DNA from: Egaibacter danicus | GTDB lineage: Bacteria > Pseudomonadota > Gammaproteobacteria > Burkholderiales > Burkholderiaceae_C | Length of the DNA: 64,000 bases | Direction: 5' to 3' | Assembly: GCA_016707075.1 (NCBI GenBank) | Contig: JADJII010000008.1 | Coordinates: 160,197 to 224,196 of the forward strand | Translations under genes and position numbers: made by a program | Notes under the pieces: generated by a model | Told to the model about the DNA's origin: nothing | Database searches by the model: none | The model's input: the letters and a program-made list of their open reading frames with translations, nothing else | Shown here: piece after piece, positions 24,664 to 33,595 of the stretch | Position numbering within the stretch: position 1 is the stretch's first letter | How the letters are laid out: every line of letters starts with the position of its first letter

Positions 24664-25890
24664 TCAGATCCGGATAGCCTGCGCCGGGTCCATCGCGGCG
24701 GCCCGGCGTGCCGGCGCGATAGCGGCCAGCACACCGCATACGGTCGCTATCATCGCCACCTGCACAGCCGTGGACAAAGGCAGGCCGATAGCGAAGAGCG
24801 GCAAGCCGTCAGAACCACGCACAAAAGTCGTGAACAGCCAGATGAGGGCTATGGCCAGCAACACGCCCAGCAAGGACCCCAAGGCACCTACCACGGCCCC
24901 TTGCACCAGGAAAATCCGCAGAATCTGTCCGCGCGTGGTTCCCATGGCCCTCAATATCCCGATCTCCCGATGTTTCTGCACAACTGACACCACCAGGACG
25001 CTGGCAATGCCCAACACCACGACGATCAACACCACGCCACGTATCAATGCGGTACTCACCGACTGGGCGTTCAGGGCGGAAACAAGCTGGGCGTTACTCT
25101 CCTGCCAGCTCTCGATCTTGTAGGGAAACTGGCGACGCAAATCCTGCGCCAGTGTCTGGGCCGACCAGACATCCCTGACAGTAAGGTCCAGACTGGTGAC
25201 GCCTCCAGGCAGCCCCAGCAGGTTCTGCGCTGAGCGCAGCGGCACAATGACCGTGCGCCGGTTCAGCTCCCGCACACCCAGATCCACCAGCGCCGTTACG
25301 CGCACGGAGTCACTGACGGTGCCTGTCTGAATAGTCAGACGGTCACCCGCACGCACGCCGAGATCGGCCGCCAGTTCCCGGCCAACAATGGCTTCACCAG
25401 GCAACAGGCGCGCGACACCACTGATCACCTTGCTGCGCAAGCCGACGACGCGGTCGTAACGGTCCAGTTCAACACCGGTCAGTGCGATCGCTTGGGTAGC
25501 CTCACCTCGCAGGGCCAGTCCTGCGCCCGATACAGCCGGAGAAACCCCGGCAATGGCAGGCATGCTTTCCAGCAGTGGCACCAGCGCCTGCCAGTTGGCA
25601 ACCGAGCGCAAGCGCTGCGCACGGGGCTGCGTCTCGGTCAACAGGGTGCTGCCTGGTTCCGGCAACGCGGCAGGCGTAACCAGGTCATCCGGCGAGCGTA
25701 TCGTGATGTGGGCCTGCGCCCCCAGTGTTTTGGTGAGCGTGCTGCTTTGCAGTCCGTTGATTAGCGCAGAGATGTAGGCGATGACGGCCACACCCGCCGC
25801 GACGCCCACAATAATCAGCAGGGTCTGCATGCGCCCTTCGCGCAAAAAACGCAGCGCCACGCGGATTTCAAAGCCGAGCCAGGGCGACAT
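24664..25890 (-). CDS. ABC exporter permease, FtsX/MacB-type
   Basis: 408 residues. N-terminal helix (LLIIVGVAAGVAVIAYISALI, ~residues 23-44), a large periplasmic MacB-PCD-like domain to about residue 270, then three C-terminal helices (VVLIVVVLGIASVLVVSVV; VVGALGSLLGVLLAIALIWLF; VAMIATVCGVLAAIAPARRA). The cytoplasmic signature QKHREIGILRAMGTTRGQILRIF is characteristic of FtsX-domain permeases. It ends MDPAQAIRI, common to DevC/MacB-like proteins. Middle gene of a membrane-fusion protein / permease / ATPase operon. Confidence 0.92.
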   Translation of the reverse strand: MSPWLGFEIRVALRFLREGRMQTLLIIVGVAAGVAVIAYISALINGLQSSTLTKTLGAQAHITIRSPDDLVTPAALPEPGSTLLTETQPRAQRLRSVANWQALVPLLESMPAIAGVSPAVSGAGLALRGEATQAIALTGVELDRYDRVVGLRSKVISGVARLLPGEAIVGRELAADLGVRAGDRLTIQTGTVSDSVRVTALVDLGVRELNRRTVIVPLRSAQNLLGLPGGVTSLDLTVRDVWSAQTLAQDLRRQFPYKIESWQESNAQLVSALNAQSVSTALIRGVVLIVVVLGIASVLVVSVVQKHREIGILRAMGTTRGQILRIFLVQGAVVGALGSLLGVLLAIALIWLFTTFVRGSDGLPLFAIGLPLSTAVQVAMIATVCGVLAAIAPARRAAAMDPAQAIRI

Positions 25891-25902
25891 GGTTGCCAGC
25901 CG

Positions 25903-27201
25903 TCAGCGCCCCATGGCGTTGGTCAAGGCTGATCCGGCGTCCTGCTTGCTGGCACCTGAAGCGGCGGACTTGCCCGGTTGCCAGGCCACCGGTTGCGGGC
26001 GAACCCTCGCCCCCAACTTGACATTGCCCTCGAGCAACACCACATCGCCTTCGGTCAGTCCTTCAAGAGCTTCCGCAGCATCCAGCGTTCGCAGGCCCAG
26101 CTTCACGGCACGCTCCTGTGCACGTCCATCCTGCGCCACCCAAACTGTCACGGACGAATCTGAAACCTGGGATCGCACCGAACTCAGGGGCAACACCAAA
26201 GCCCGGTCGCGCCGGGCAGTCTCCACTTCGACTGACAGGGTCATATCCTCCCGCAGATAAGCCGGCGCTTGATGCTCAAGGGCAAATTTCACTTCAATTG
26301 CGCCCCGTTGCGCATCCACCGCCGGCGCAATCGTCATGACCCGTGCAGAAAAGCGCTGGCCGACAAAGGCATCCGCGACGACAGCGGCACTCTGGCCCGG
26401 CTGCAGTTGATCCAGAAAGCGCTCATCCACCTGCGCACTCAGCTGTGTCGGCCCGGTCAATGCCAGACTCATCAATACCTTGCCGGGCTGAACAATCTGG
26501 CCAGGCTCGACATCGCGTGACAACACGCGGGCATCGGCAGGTGCCAGTAAAGCGGATTGGGCCAGCCGTGCCCTTGCAGCCGCCGTGGCGGCGCGGGCAA
26601 GGGCCAGTTGGGCCTGCGCCTGCACCATGTCCGTACCAGCCTCGTCGTTGGCCTGCGTCTGCGCTTTGGCACTGGTCTGCTGCGCCTTCGCGACGTCAAC
26701 GGCCCGACGCGCATCGTCAAGCCGCGATGCACTCAAGAATCCCTGTGCCACCAACTGTTGGGTACGCTCCAATTCCGTCTCAGCGGCCTTTAAAGTTGCT
26801 TCGGCTTGCGTCAGCACTGCCCTCGCGGTGTTTCTGCCGGTGCTGCGCAGTCCGGCAATGCGCGCCTCAGCTTGCCGCTCCGACGCCGTTGCCTGCACAA
26901 CAGCGGCACGCAACTCATCAGCCTCCAGCTCAATCAGCACGTCATCTTTGCGAACCTGTGCACCTTCGGAGACAAGAACACGGGCAGCGCGAGCTGTAAC
27001 CGTGCTGCCAATGTCCACGCGTGACAAACTGGCAACACGCGCAGAGAACTGTAATGTTCGAACCAGTGGGGCCTGCTTGAGCGTGACCGCATCCACGAGG
27101 GGCGCACGAAGTGCCCACACGGCAACCAGGGCGATGGCCAGTACGAGGACCACGACACCGGTCCAGATCAGGCCGCGTTTCAAAGGGAAGCGATGAATCA
27201 T
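25903..27201 (-). CDS. Periplasmic adaptor (HlyD/RND-type membrane fusion protein)
   Basis: 432 residues from MIHRFPLKRG (ATG 27201). One N-terminal membrane helix (WTGVVVLVLAIALVAVWAL), then a lipoyl-like half (ARVLVSEGAQVRKDDVLIELE), a long alpha-hairpin (about residues 85-200, with AEATLKAAETELERTQQLV), the second lipoyl half (ADARVLSRDVEPGQIVQPGKVL) and a beta-barrel region. It links the FtsX-type permease downstream to an outer-membrane channel not present in this window. It starts 7 bases after ruvB, so it may depend on the ruvB transcript. Confidence 0.9.
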   Translation of the reverse strand: MIHRFPLKRGLIWTGVVVLVLAIALVAVWALRAPLVDAVTLKQAPLVRTLQFSARVASLSRVDIGSTVTARAARVLVSEGAQVRKDDVLIELEADELRAAVVQATASERQAEARIAGLRSTGRNTARAVLTQAEATLKAAETELERTQQLVAQGFLSASRLDDARRAVDVAKAQQTSAKAQTQANDEAGTDMVQAQAQLALARAATAAARARLAQSALLAPADARVLSRDVEPGQIVQPGKVLMSLALTGPTQLSAQVDERFLDQLQPGQSAAVVADAFVGQRFSARVMTIAPAVDAQRGAIEVKFALEHQAPAYLREDMTLSVEVETARRDRALVLPLSSVRSQVSDSSVTVWVAQDGRAQERAVKLGLRTLDAAEALEGLTEGDVVLLEGNVKLGARVRPQPVAWQPGKSAASGASKQDAGSALTNAMGR

Positions 27202-27208
27202 GCAGGTT

Positions 27209-28288
27209 TCAGACGCCGGACTCAAACAATCCACTGTCCGTGCGGGGTGGCGCAACGCCCAGGTGCCGATAGGCGGCTAGCGTGGCAATGCGACCCCTCG
27301 GCGTGCGCTGCAGGAAACCCTGCTGAATCAGGTAAGGCTCAATCACATCCTCAATGGTCTCGCGCTCCTCGCCGATGCTGGCGGCGATGTTGTCCAGCCC
27401 CACAGGGCCACCATCGAATCGGTGAATCACGGCTTCCAGCAGCTTGCGGTCCATCACGTCAAACCCTTGCGGATCGACATCGAGCATGGCCAGCGCCTTG
27501 TTGGCGATGTCCAGCGTGATTTCGCCGATCCCTTTTACGTCGGCATAGTCACGTACCCGGCGCAAGAGGCGGTTGGCGATGCGCGGTGTACCGCGCGAAC
27601 GGCGCGCAATCTCGAACCCGCCCTTCTCGTCAGTTGGTACGTTCAGCAGGCCAGCACTTCGCTTGACAATACGTGCCAACTCCTCGGAACTGTAGAACTC
27701 CAGCCGCGCCACGATGCCAAAACGATCCCGTAGTGGATTGGTCAGCATGCCAGCGCGCGTCGTTGCCCCTACCAGAGTAAAAGGCTGCAAATCGAGCTTG
27801 ATGGAACGGGCGGCCGGCCCTTCCCCGATCATGATGTCGATCTTGTAGTCTTCCAGTGCCGGATAGAGGATTTCCTCGACCACCGGCGAGAGCCGGTGAA
27901 TTTCATCAATGAAAAGAACATCGTTCTTCTCCAGATTGGTCAACAGCGCAGCCAGGTCCTTGGGTTTTTCCAGCACCGGGCCACTGGTCTGGCGCAAATT
28001 GACACCCAGTTCATGCGCAATGATGTGGCTCAGCGTGGTCTTGCCCAGCCCGGGTGGACCAAACAACAAGACATGGTCTAGCGCTTCGCCGCGTTTTCGT
28101 GCCGCTCCAATGAAAATCTCCAGTTGTTCGCGGGCTTTGGCCTGGCCCACGTAGTCATCCAGCAGCTTGGGTCGTAACGCACGCTCAATCGCCTCCTCGT
28201 TTGGCGATGAGGGTGCTGCCGATACCACTCGGCCGGCCATGCCGGCGCGGTCGGGTTCGGGCGCGAAATCGTCAGTCTGGATGGTCAC
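27209..28288 (-). CDS. ruvB: Holliday junction branch migration ATPase RuvB
   Basis: 359 residues. Walker A GPPGLGKTTLS, Walker B LFIDEIHRLSPVVEE, sensor-1 VGATTRAG, the Arg finger region NPLRDRFGIV and the C-terminal winged helix (GFLQRTPRGRIATLAAYRHLG). RuvB hexamers with RuvA drive branch migration. The usual ruvA-ruvB pairing is interrupted here by a divergently placed carbonic anhydrase gene. Confidence 0.97.
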   Translation of the reverse strand: MTIQTDDFAPEPDRAGMAGRVVSAAPSSPNEEAIERALRPKLLDDYVGQAKAREQLEIFIGAARKRGEALDHVLLFGPPGLGKTTLSHIIAHELGVNLRQTSGPVLEKPKDLAALLTNLEKNDVLFIDEIHRLSPVVEEILYPALEDYKIDIMIGEGPAARSIKLDLQPFTLVGATTRAGMLTNPLRDRFGIVARLEFYSSEELARIVKRSAGLLNVPTDEKGGFEIARRSRGTPRIANRLLRRVRDYADVKGIGEITLDIANKALAMLDVDPQGFDVMDRKLLEAVIHRFDGGPVGLDNIAASIGEERETIEDVIEPYLIQQGFLQRTPRGRIATLAAYRHLGVAPPRTDSGLFESGV

Positions 28289-28490
28289 GGAGGGCTTGGA
28301 ATTAGGGCTAACAGTTGAAAATCAGGCCAATGGACAGCCGTTTTGCCGCCTTGACGCCAGACTATAGCGCGCGGCCAGCCCAATAGGTCTCAAGTCCATG
28401 CCCAACGGTGCCGATAGAGCCTTCAACAACCCCGTTCCGTCTTTTCCGGGTGGGTTGTGCATTGAACCTGACAACAAGGCCTGGCTCAGC

Positions 28491-29648
28491 ATGAAAACAC
28501 GCACTCTCAATCACCCAATCAGCCGCATCACCTTCGGCGCACTGCTCACCATGAGCCTGCTGGTCGCTCTGGGCGCGCTGCGTCCCGCCTGGGCATCTGG
28601 CGATCATGATGCTGTCCCGACCAACTCACATGGCGATACCAAGGCAGTCCCCAAAAAACAGGCCTCCGCCTCCAACCCCAAAGAAGTGGGTCTACAGGTG
28701 CGGGAGGCCCTCGACAACGCGCCGGGCATCAACAAGAAGCTCACACTCGTCATCAACGGCAAGGAAAAACCCCTGAATACCGTTAGTGCAAAAGATTCAC
28801 ATGGCGCCGTTCCGGTTCATGCCGCCGAATCGGTCCGCCCCGTGAGCAATCCCCGTGAGGCCGTAGCCGTCGTCAATCCGCAGGCCAGCCGCCAATACAT
28901 CCGCGCCAAAGCGGCTGCTCTGACCGGCCACGAGGCGCCGGCTGCAAACGCCCACGGTCCGGGAGATGTGCACTGGACGTATGACGGCGAGACCGGACCG
29001 CAGGCTTGGGGTAATCTGAAACCCGATTTCAACGTTTGCGCCATTGGCAAGCGCCAGTCGCCCATCAATATTGAGGATTCAGCCACCCTGCAGGGCCCGG
29101 CCGAACCCATCGTGTTCAACTACTCCCCCAGCAACGGCGTCGTCGTGAACAACGGGCACACTATCCAGGTCGATCTGGCGGGAGAAAACTCCATCACGGT
29201 CCGTGGTACCAACTACAAGCTGGTTCAGTTCCACTTCCACCACCCGTCCGAGGAGCGCATCAACTACAAGGGTTTTGCCATGGTGGCGCACCTGGTGCAC
29301 AAGAGTCAGGAAGGTCAGCTTGCCGTAGTGGCCGTGTTGCTGGAGCCAGGTGCAGTCAACCCTTTGATCAACAAGGTCTGGACCTATATGCCACTGGATT
29401 CCGGCGACAAGGTTCGTATGCCTGCCAGCCTGGTGGAGATGAATGAACTGCTGCCCAACGATCAACGGTATTACCAGTTCATGGGGTCCCTGACCACGCC
29501 GCCCTGTTCTGAAGGCGTACTCTGGCTAGTGCTCAAGCAGCCCATGACGGTCAGCCGGGAGCAACTCAAGCTGTTTTCCCAGCTGTTTCCCAACAATGCA
29601 CGGCCGGTCCAGTCCGCCAACAACCGGGCTATTCGTAACGCGCAGTAG
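28491..29648 (+). CDS. Periplasmic alpha-type carbonic anhydrase with extended N-terminal region
   Basis: 385 residues from ATG 28491. A signal peptide (ISRITFGALLTMSLLVALGA, cleavage near AWAS) is followed by about 130 residues of low-complexity linker rich in Ala, Lys, Asn and Pro. The alpha-CA domain starts at VHWTYDGETGPQAWG. Zinc ligands are the two His in QFHFHHPSEE and the His in MVAHLVHK; GSLTTPPCSEGVLW holds the catalytic Thr. Cys in FNVCAIGKRQSPINIE and PPCSEG probably form the conserved disulfide. The enzyme hydrates CO2 outside the cytoplasm. The N-terminal extension is longer than in typical bacterial alpha-CAs. Confidence 0.93.
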   Translation: MKTRTLNHPISRITFGALLTMSLLVALGALRPAWASGDHDAVPTNSHGDTKAVPKKQASASNPKEVGLQVREALDNAPGINKKLTLVINGKEKPLNTVSAKDSHGAVPVHAAESVRPVSNPREAVAVVNPQASRQYIRAKAAALTGHEAPAANAHGPGDVHWTYDGETGPQAWGNLKPDFNVCAIGKRQSPINIEDSATLQGPAEPIVFNYSPSNGVVVNNGHTIQVDLAGENSITVRGTNYKLVQFHFHHPSEERINYKGFAMVAHLVHKSQEGQLAVVAVLLEPGAVNPLINKVWTYMPLDSGDKVRMPASLVEMNELLPNDQRYYQFMGSLTTPPCSEGVLWLVLKQPMTVSREQLKLFSQLFPNNARPVQSANNRAIRNAQ

Positions 29649-29654
29649 CCGTGC

Positions 29655-30230
29655 TCAAGCCCTGGACAGGGCTTTCAGTGCCAGCTTGATGCCATCGCTT
29701 ACCCCCACATCGGCTGGTAGTGCCTTCAAAGAAATAGCTGCCTCTTTGTCGCTGTACCCCAGCGCCAACAATGCCTGCAGGATATCGGCCTGAGCATCAC
29801 TGGCCACATTGTTGGGCAAGCCTATGTCTGCCCCGAGCTTGCCCTTGAGCTCCAGCAACAGCCGCTCGGCAGTTTTCTTGCCAATTCCTGGCACCTTCAC
29901 CAGACGCCCGGCTTCCTGCAGCGTCACCGCCTGAGCCAACTCCGCCACACTCATGCCGGACAACACCGACAAAGCGGTGCGTGGGCCCACGCCGGAGATC
30001 TTGATTAGCTGGCGAAACGCCTCACGTTCCCCGGGTGAGCCAAAACCGTAGAGGATCTGCGCATCCTCGCGCACCACAAAGTGCGTGAGAAGCGAAACCT
30101 TCTCGCCCGCTGCGGGCAGGTTGTAAAAGGTGCTCATGGGCACATGAACCTCGTAACCCACACCGCCGCAATCCACCACAACCTGGGGTGGGTTCTTGTC
30201 GCTCAGCGTACCTGTCAATTTACCGATCAT
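29655..30230 (-). CDS. ruvA: Holliday junction DNA helicase RuvA
   Basis: 191 residues: OB-fold start MIGKLTGTLSDKNPPQVVVDCGGVGYEV, two helix-hairpin-helix motifs (LIKISGVGPRTALSVLSG and LVKVPGIGKKTAERLLLELKGKL), and C-terminal domain III that contacts RuvB (ILQALLALGYSDKEAAISLKAL). It converges on the carbonic anhydrase gene with a 6-base gap. Confidence 0.97.
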   Translation of the reverse strand: MIGKLTGTLSDKNPPQVVVDCGGVGYEVHVPMSTFYNLPAAGEKVSLLTHFVVREDAQILYGFGSPGEREAFRQLIKISGVGPRTALSVLSGMSVAELAQAVTLQEAGRLVKVPGIGKKTAERLLLELKGKLGADIGLPNNVASDAQADILQALLALGYSDKEAAISLKALPADVGVSDGIKLALKALSRA

Positions 30231-30297
30231 CTTGTGCCCAGCGTGAGTTGTGTGTTTTCTTGCCTATGATGAGGCACTCTTTTCAGGAATTATCAGC

Positions 30298-31242
30298 TTG
30301 ATTCTCAGACACCTGTTTTCCCCACCCAACAACGCCCGCCTGACCCACTTGTGCGGCCCAATGGATGAACACCTGCGTACCATCGAAGTCGCTTTGGGCG
30401 TGAAGATTGCACACCGCCATGAGCAGTTCAAGGTGGACGGCCCCAAGCTCAAGGCCAAACGTGGCATGGAAATGCTGCAGGCGCTGTATGAAATTGCTGC
30501 CAAGCCCATCAGCGTGGCCACGGTGCAATTGATGCTGGCAGGGGACGCCGACATGGTGGATGGCGAAGCTCCGGGTCTGCAAACCCGGCGCGCCGACCTG
30601 CGTGCGCGCACCCCCAATCAGGCGACTTACCTGGACAGCATTGCCGGCCATGACATCACGTTTGGCATTGGCCCGGCCGGCACCGGCAAGACCTATCTGG
30701 CAGTGGCCATGGCGGTGGACGCCTTGCAGCGCAGCGCGGTGCAACGCATCGTGCTGACCCGCCCGGCCGTGGAAGCTGGTGAGCGTCTGGGCTTCCTGCC
30801 CGGCGATTTGAACCAGAAAATTGATCCCTACCTGCGCCCGCTGTACGACGCGCTGTATGACCTGATGGGATTCGAGCAGGTGCAAAAAGCGTTTGAGCGG
30901 CAGGCGATCGAAATCGCGCCGCTGGCCTTCATGCGCGGGCGCACGCTGAACAACGCTTTCATCATCCTGGACGAAGCGCAAAATACGACGACCGAACAGA
31001 TGAAGATGTTCCTGACCCGCATCGGCTTTGGCGCCAAAGCCGTCGTGACAGGCGATGTAAGCCAGATTGACTTGCCGAAAACCCAACTCAGCGGCCTGAT
31101 CGACGCCGAGCGCGTACTCAAGCGGGTCAAGGGCATTGCGATTTGCCGCTTCACCAGCGCCGACGTCGTGCGCCATCCGCTGGTGGCGCGGATTGTGGAT
31201 GCCTACGATGCGCCTCGCAAGAGAAGCGATACGCTATCATAA
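30298..31242 (+). CDS. ybeZ: PhoH-like ATPase YbeZ
   Basis: 314 residues with a TTG start at 30298 (AGGA upstream), giving the usual N-terminus ILRHLFSPPNNARLTHLCGP; 16 further codons are open. An N-terminal KH-like/PhoH N region precedes Walker A GIGPAGTGKTYLA and Walker B AFIILDEAQN. PhoH-family NTPase linked to ribosome/RNA quality control with YbeY, whose gene follows. The last codons and stop lie within a dispersed repeat copy, so the C-terminus ...RKRSDTLS is repeat-derived. Confidence 0.93.
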   Translation: MILRHLFSPPNNARLTHLCGPMDEHLRTIEVALGVKIAHRHEQFKVDGPKLKAKRGMEMLQALYEIAAKPISVATVQLMLAGDADMVDGEAPGLQTRRADLRARTPNQATYLDSIAGHDITFGIGPAGTGKTYLAVAMAVDALQRSAVQRIVLTRPAVEAGERLGFLPGDLNQKIDPYLRPLYDALYDLMGFEQVQKAFERQAIEIAPLAFMRGRTLNNAFIILDEAQNTTTEQMKMFLTRIGFGAKAVVTGDVSQIDLPKTQLSGLIDAERVLKRVKGIAICRFTSADVVRHPLVARIVDAYDAPRKRSDTLS

Positions 31243-31287
31243 TAATAGCTGACTGCACATATATTCAGAGGGCTAGAGGCCAATTTC
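31233..31287 (+). repeat. Dispersed repeat copy spanning the ybeZ stop codon
   Basis: Reads GCTATC, six bases, ATAGCTGACTGCACATAT, then CAGAGGGCTAGAGGCC and AATTTC. 55 bases. It supplies the final codons and TAA stop of ybeZ and fills most of the 55-base gap before ybeY. Confidence 0.7.
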
Positions 31288-31297
31288 ATACATAAAC

Positions 31298-31750
31298 ATG
31301 CTGAAAAACCTGTCCCTGTCGCTTCAGTTTGGCGAGTTGAAAGACGCAGCCCGTCACCGCGCTGCCTTGCCGCGCCACAAGGTTGCGCGCTGGATTCGCC
31401 ATGCGCTGGACACAGATGCTGAAATCACCGTGCGGATCGTGGATGCCCAGGAAGGCCAGGCGCTCAACCGGGACTACCGGCACAAAGACTACGCCACCAA
31501 TGTGCTGACGTTTGACTACACGCAGGCACCGCTGGTCACAGCTGATCTGGTGTTATGCGCTCCCGTTGTTGCCAAAGAGGCCCGGGAGAATCGCAAGACC
31601 CTGCAGGCCCATTACGCCCACCTGCTGGTTCATGGCACCCTGCATGCCCAAGGCTGGGACCATGAAACCAGCGAGGCCGATGCAATAGCGATGGAAGCGC
31701 GAGAAATTGAGATATTGACTGGGTTGGGGATCAAGAACCCTTATTCCTGA
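31298..31750 (+). CDS. ybeY: Endoribonuclease YbeY
   Basis: 150 residues. The zinc-binding signature HGTLHAQGWDH (HGxLHxxGxDH) is complete, and RDYRHKDYATNVLTFDY matches the conserved substrate region. It acts in 16S rRNA 3' maturation and 70S quality control. It follows ybeZ on the same strand, the conserved order in proteobacteria. Confidence 0.95.
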   Translation: MLKNLSLSLQFGELKDAARHRAALPRHKVARWIRHALDTDAEITVRIVDAQEGQALNRDYRHKDYATNVLTFDYTQAPLVTADLVLCAPVVAKEARENRKTLQAHYAHLLVHGTLHAQGWDHETSEADAIAMEAREIEILTGLGIKNPYS

Positions 31751-31785
31751 GAAAGCGAGTTGGCTGCATTGGCAGTGCAGCAAAG

Positions 31786-32247
31786 TCAGTCGGGGCTGAT
31801 TCGCATCGGAATGGTGACCGGCCCATCATTCACCAGATGGACCTTCATGTCGGCGCCGAATTGACCGGTTTGAACGACGGGGTGAGCCAGCCGTGCCTGA
31901 GCCACAAAGTAGTCATACAAACGACGCCCTTCAGCAGGTGGCGCGGCTCCGGTGAAACCTGGCCGATTGCCAGCCGAGGTATCTGCCGCCAGGGTGAACT
32001 GGCTGACGATGAGCAAGCCCCCGCTCGTGCCAAGCCCATCCATGTTCTGAACGCTGTTGTTCATCTTCCCGGCGGCATCCCCGAAGATGCGCAGCTTGAG
32101 GATCTTGGCCAGCAGTTTGTCGCTGTGAGCTTCGGTATCGCGCGGTTCGGCACACATCAGCACCAATAGGCCCGGGCCAATTTCACCGGCGGTGAGCCCG
32201 TCAATCACCACCCGTGCCTCTGTTACACGTTGTATCAATGCCAGCAC
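31786..32247 (-). CDS. dtd: D-aminoacyl-tRNA deacylase Dtd
   Basis: 153 residues, MLALIQRVTEARVVIDG start, SQFTLAADTSAGNRPGF active-site segment and the NDGPVTIPM motif (family NxGPVT), which reads the chirality of the aminoacyl group. It hydrolyses D-aminoacyl and Gly-tRNAAla mischarged species. Convergent with ybeY; the promoter region is divergent from the small secreted protein gene. Confidence 0.95.
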   Translation of the reverse strand: MLALIQRVTEARVVIDGLTAGEIGPGLLVLMCAEPRDTEAHSDKLLAKILKLRIFGDAAGKMNNSVQNMDGLGTSGGLLIVSQFTLAADTSAGNRPGFTGAAPPAEGRRLYDYFVAQARLAHPVVQTGQFGADMKVHLVNDGPVTIPMRISPD

Positions 32248-32292
32248 GGTTTTCCCTTATTCTGGTGGTCTGTTGTAACTGCGGAGATCGCC

Positions 32293-32646
32293 TTGAAGAA
32301 CTTGTTGACTACTTTCACATTGACCATCGCTGCGCTATTGTGCGTCAGCCTGACCCCCACCATGGTGATGGCGCAAGCAGCGGCTCCGGCCTCGGCAGCC
32401 AAGAAACCAGCGCCTCCCAAGCCTCCGGTCAAACCGGTGGCCAAAGCCCCGGCTGCAAAAGCGCCAGCTGCAAAAGCTGTTGCTGCCCAGCCGGCGTGGC
32501 CGGCCCAGTTGGCCAGTTGCAAAACCGAAGCAGGCATGAACCCCATCAAACGCGAGATGTGTGTATGGAAGTTTTGCAAGGGTAACTGGGGTCAAGGCGG
32601 CTGTCCGGAAGAGAGCAAGCCCGGCACCAGCCAACCGTCCAATTGA
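32293..32646 (+). CDS. Small secreted Ala/Pro/Lys-rich protein with Cys-rich C-terminus
   Basis: About 117 residues from TTG 32293, with GGAG eight bases upstream; the frame is open to 32230, but that part overlaps dtd. A signal peptide (LLTTFTLTIAALLCVSLTPT... ends near VMAQ) leads into repeated AKAPAAKAPAAKAVAA/PPKPPVKP, a TonB- or histone-like disordered segment. The C-terminal 45 residues contain four Cys (ASCKTEAG, EMCVWKFCKG, GGCPEE), possibly two disulfides. Family not recognised; similar short proteins seem to occur in other Burkholderiales. Confidence 0.65.
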   Translation: MKNLLTTFTLTIAALLCVSLTPTMVMAQAAAPASAAKKPAPPKPPVKPVAKAPAAKAPAAKAVAAQPAWPAQLASCKTEAGMNPIKREMCVWKFCKGNWGQGGCPEESKPGTSQPSN

Positions 32647-32659
32647 TATGACTGGCCTG

Positions 32660-33595
32660 CTAGATCAGGTCTTTCGGATCATCGAAGTGGGCTTCCACAT
32701 CGCTGGGTAACAGCTGGATGGAAGCCCTCAGACCGGGTACGGCACTCATGAGTGCCTGCTCGACACTGGTGCGCAGGGCCGCGGCCCGGCCCAATGACCA
32801 ACTCGCGGGCATGTGCATGTGCAAATCGACGAACCGGCGCTGCCCGGAGCGTCGTGTCGTCAAGTGATCAAACCGGATGGTATGGTGGGTAAAACCGTCC
32901 AGCGCTTTCTGAATCTCACCCAATACCTCGGGCTCCACTGCTTCGTCCATCAAACCCTGTGACGAGCGCCACATCAAATGGAAGCCCTCCCTGAGAATAT
33001 TCAGCGCAACACCCATCGCGACAATGGCGTCCAGCCATAACCACCCCGAAATGGCCACCGCAGCAATTCCCACCACGACACCCACCGACGTCCATACGTC
33101 CGTCACCAGGTGACGTGCGTCAGCTTCCAGTGCAATGGATCGGTGCACCTTCGCCGTGCGGAACATCAACCACGCCAGCCCGCCATTCAGGGCAGAGCTG
33201 ATTACGGACAAGGCCAGCCCCCAGCCTACGGCTTGTAGCGGTTGCGGGTCAAACAGCCTGTGACCTGCCGCCCAAATGATGCCCATAGCTGCAGCAATGA
33301 TCAGGATGCCTTCAAAACCGGAAGAAAAGTACTCCGCCTTGTGGTGCCCGTAAGGGTGGTCTTCATCTGCGGGACGCTGCGCAATGGTCACCATCATCAG
33401 CGCAAAGATGGCGCTGGCGAGATTCACAAATGACTCCATGGCGTCCGACAGCAGACCCACCGAATCGGTGATGTACCAGGCCAGGGTTTTAAGCGTGATG
33501 GTGACGATGGCAACTGCCACCGAGGCCCACAGAAGTGTCCTGGGTGATGGCAGCTGCAGGCGCGAAGGCGTGGCCGTCATGGTCCGGTGACTCAC
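32660..33595 (-). CDS. Cation diffusion facilitator (CDF) family transporter
   Basis: 311 residues, GTG start 33595 overlapping the tyrS stop (GTGA); ATG 33580 is an alternative. Six membrane helices are suggested. The family landmarks are SVGLLSDAMESFVNLAS (helix 2), DEDHPYGHHKAEYFSS after helix 2, and EADARHLVTDVWTS (helix 5, HxxxD). Helix 2 has Asp/Glu/Asn where zinc-type CDFs have HxxxD, so the metal could be other than zinc. The C-terminal cytoplasmic domain holds several His (FTHHTIRFDHL, DLHMHMPASW). Likely exports divalent metal using the proton gradient. Confidence 0.9.
   Translation of the reverse strand: MSHRTMTATPSRLQLPSPRTLLWASVAVAIVTITLKTLAWYITDSVGLLSDAMESFVNLASAIFALMMVTIAQRPADEDHPYGHHKAEYFSSGFEGILIIAAAMGIIWAAGHRLFDPQPLQAVGWGLALSVISSALNGGLAWLMFRTAKVHRSIALEADARHLVTDVWTSVGVVVGIAAVAISGWLWLDAIVAMGVALNILREGFHLMWRSSQGLMDEAVEPEVLGEIQKALDGFTHHTIRFDHLTTRRSGQRRFVDLHMHMPASWSLGRAAALRTSVEQALMSAVPGLRASIQLLPSDVEAHFDDPKDLI

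Noticed and set aside
29730..29770. Possible repeat copy in ruvA (AATAGCTGCC)
   Set aside because: Only the AATAGCTG core matches, and the encoded peptide SDKEAAISLKAL is normal for RuvA, so it is not an insertion.
30283..31176. Minus-strand open frame of 297 codons
   Set aside because: Shadow of ybeZ with no recognisable domain.
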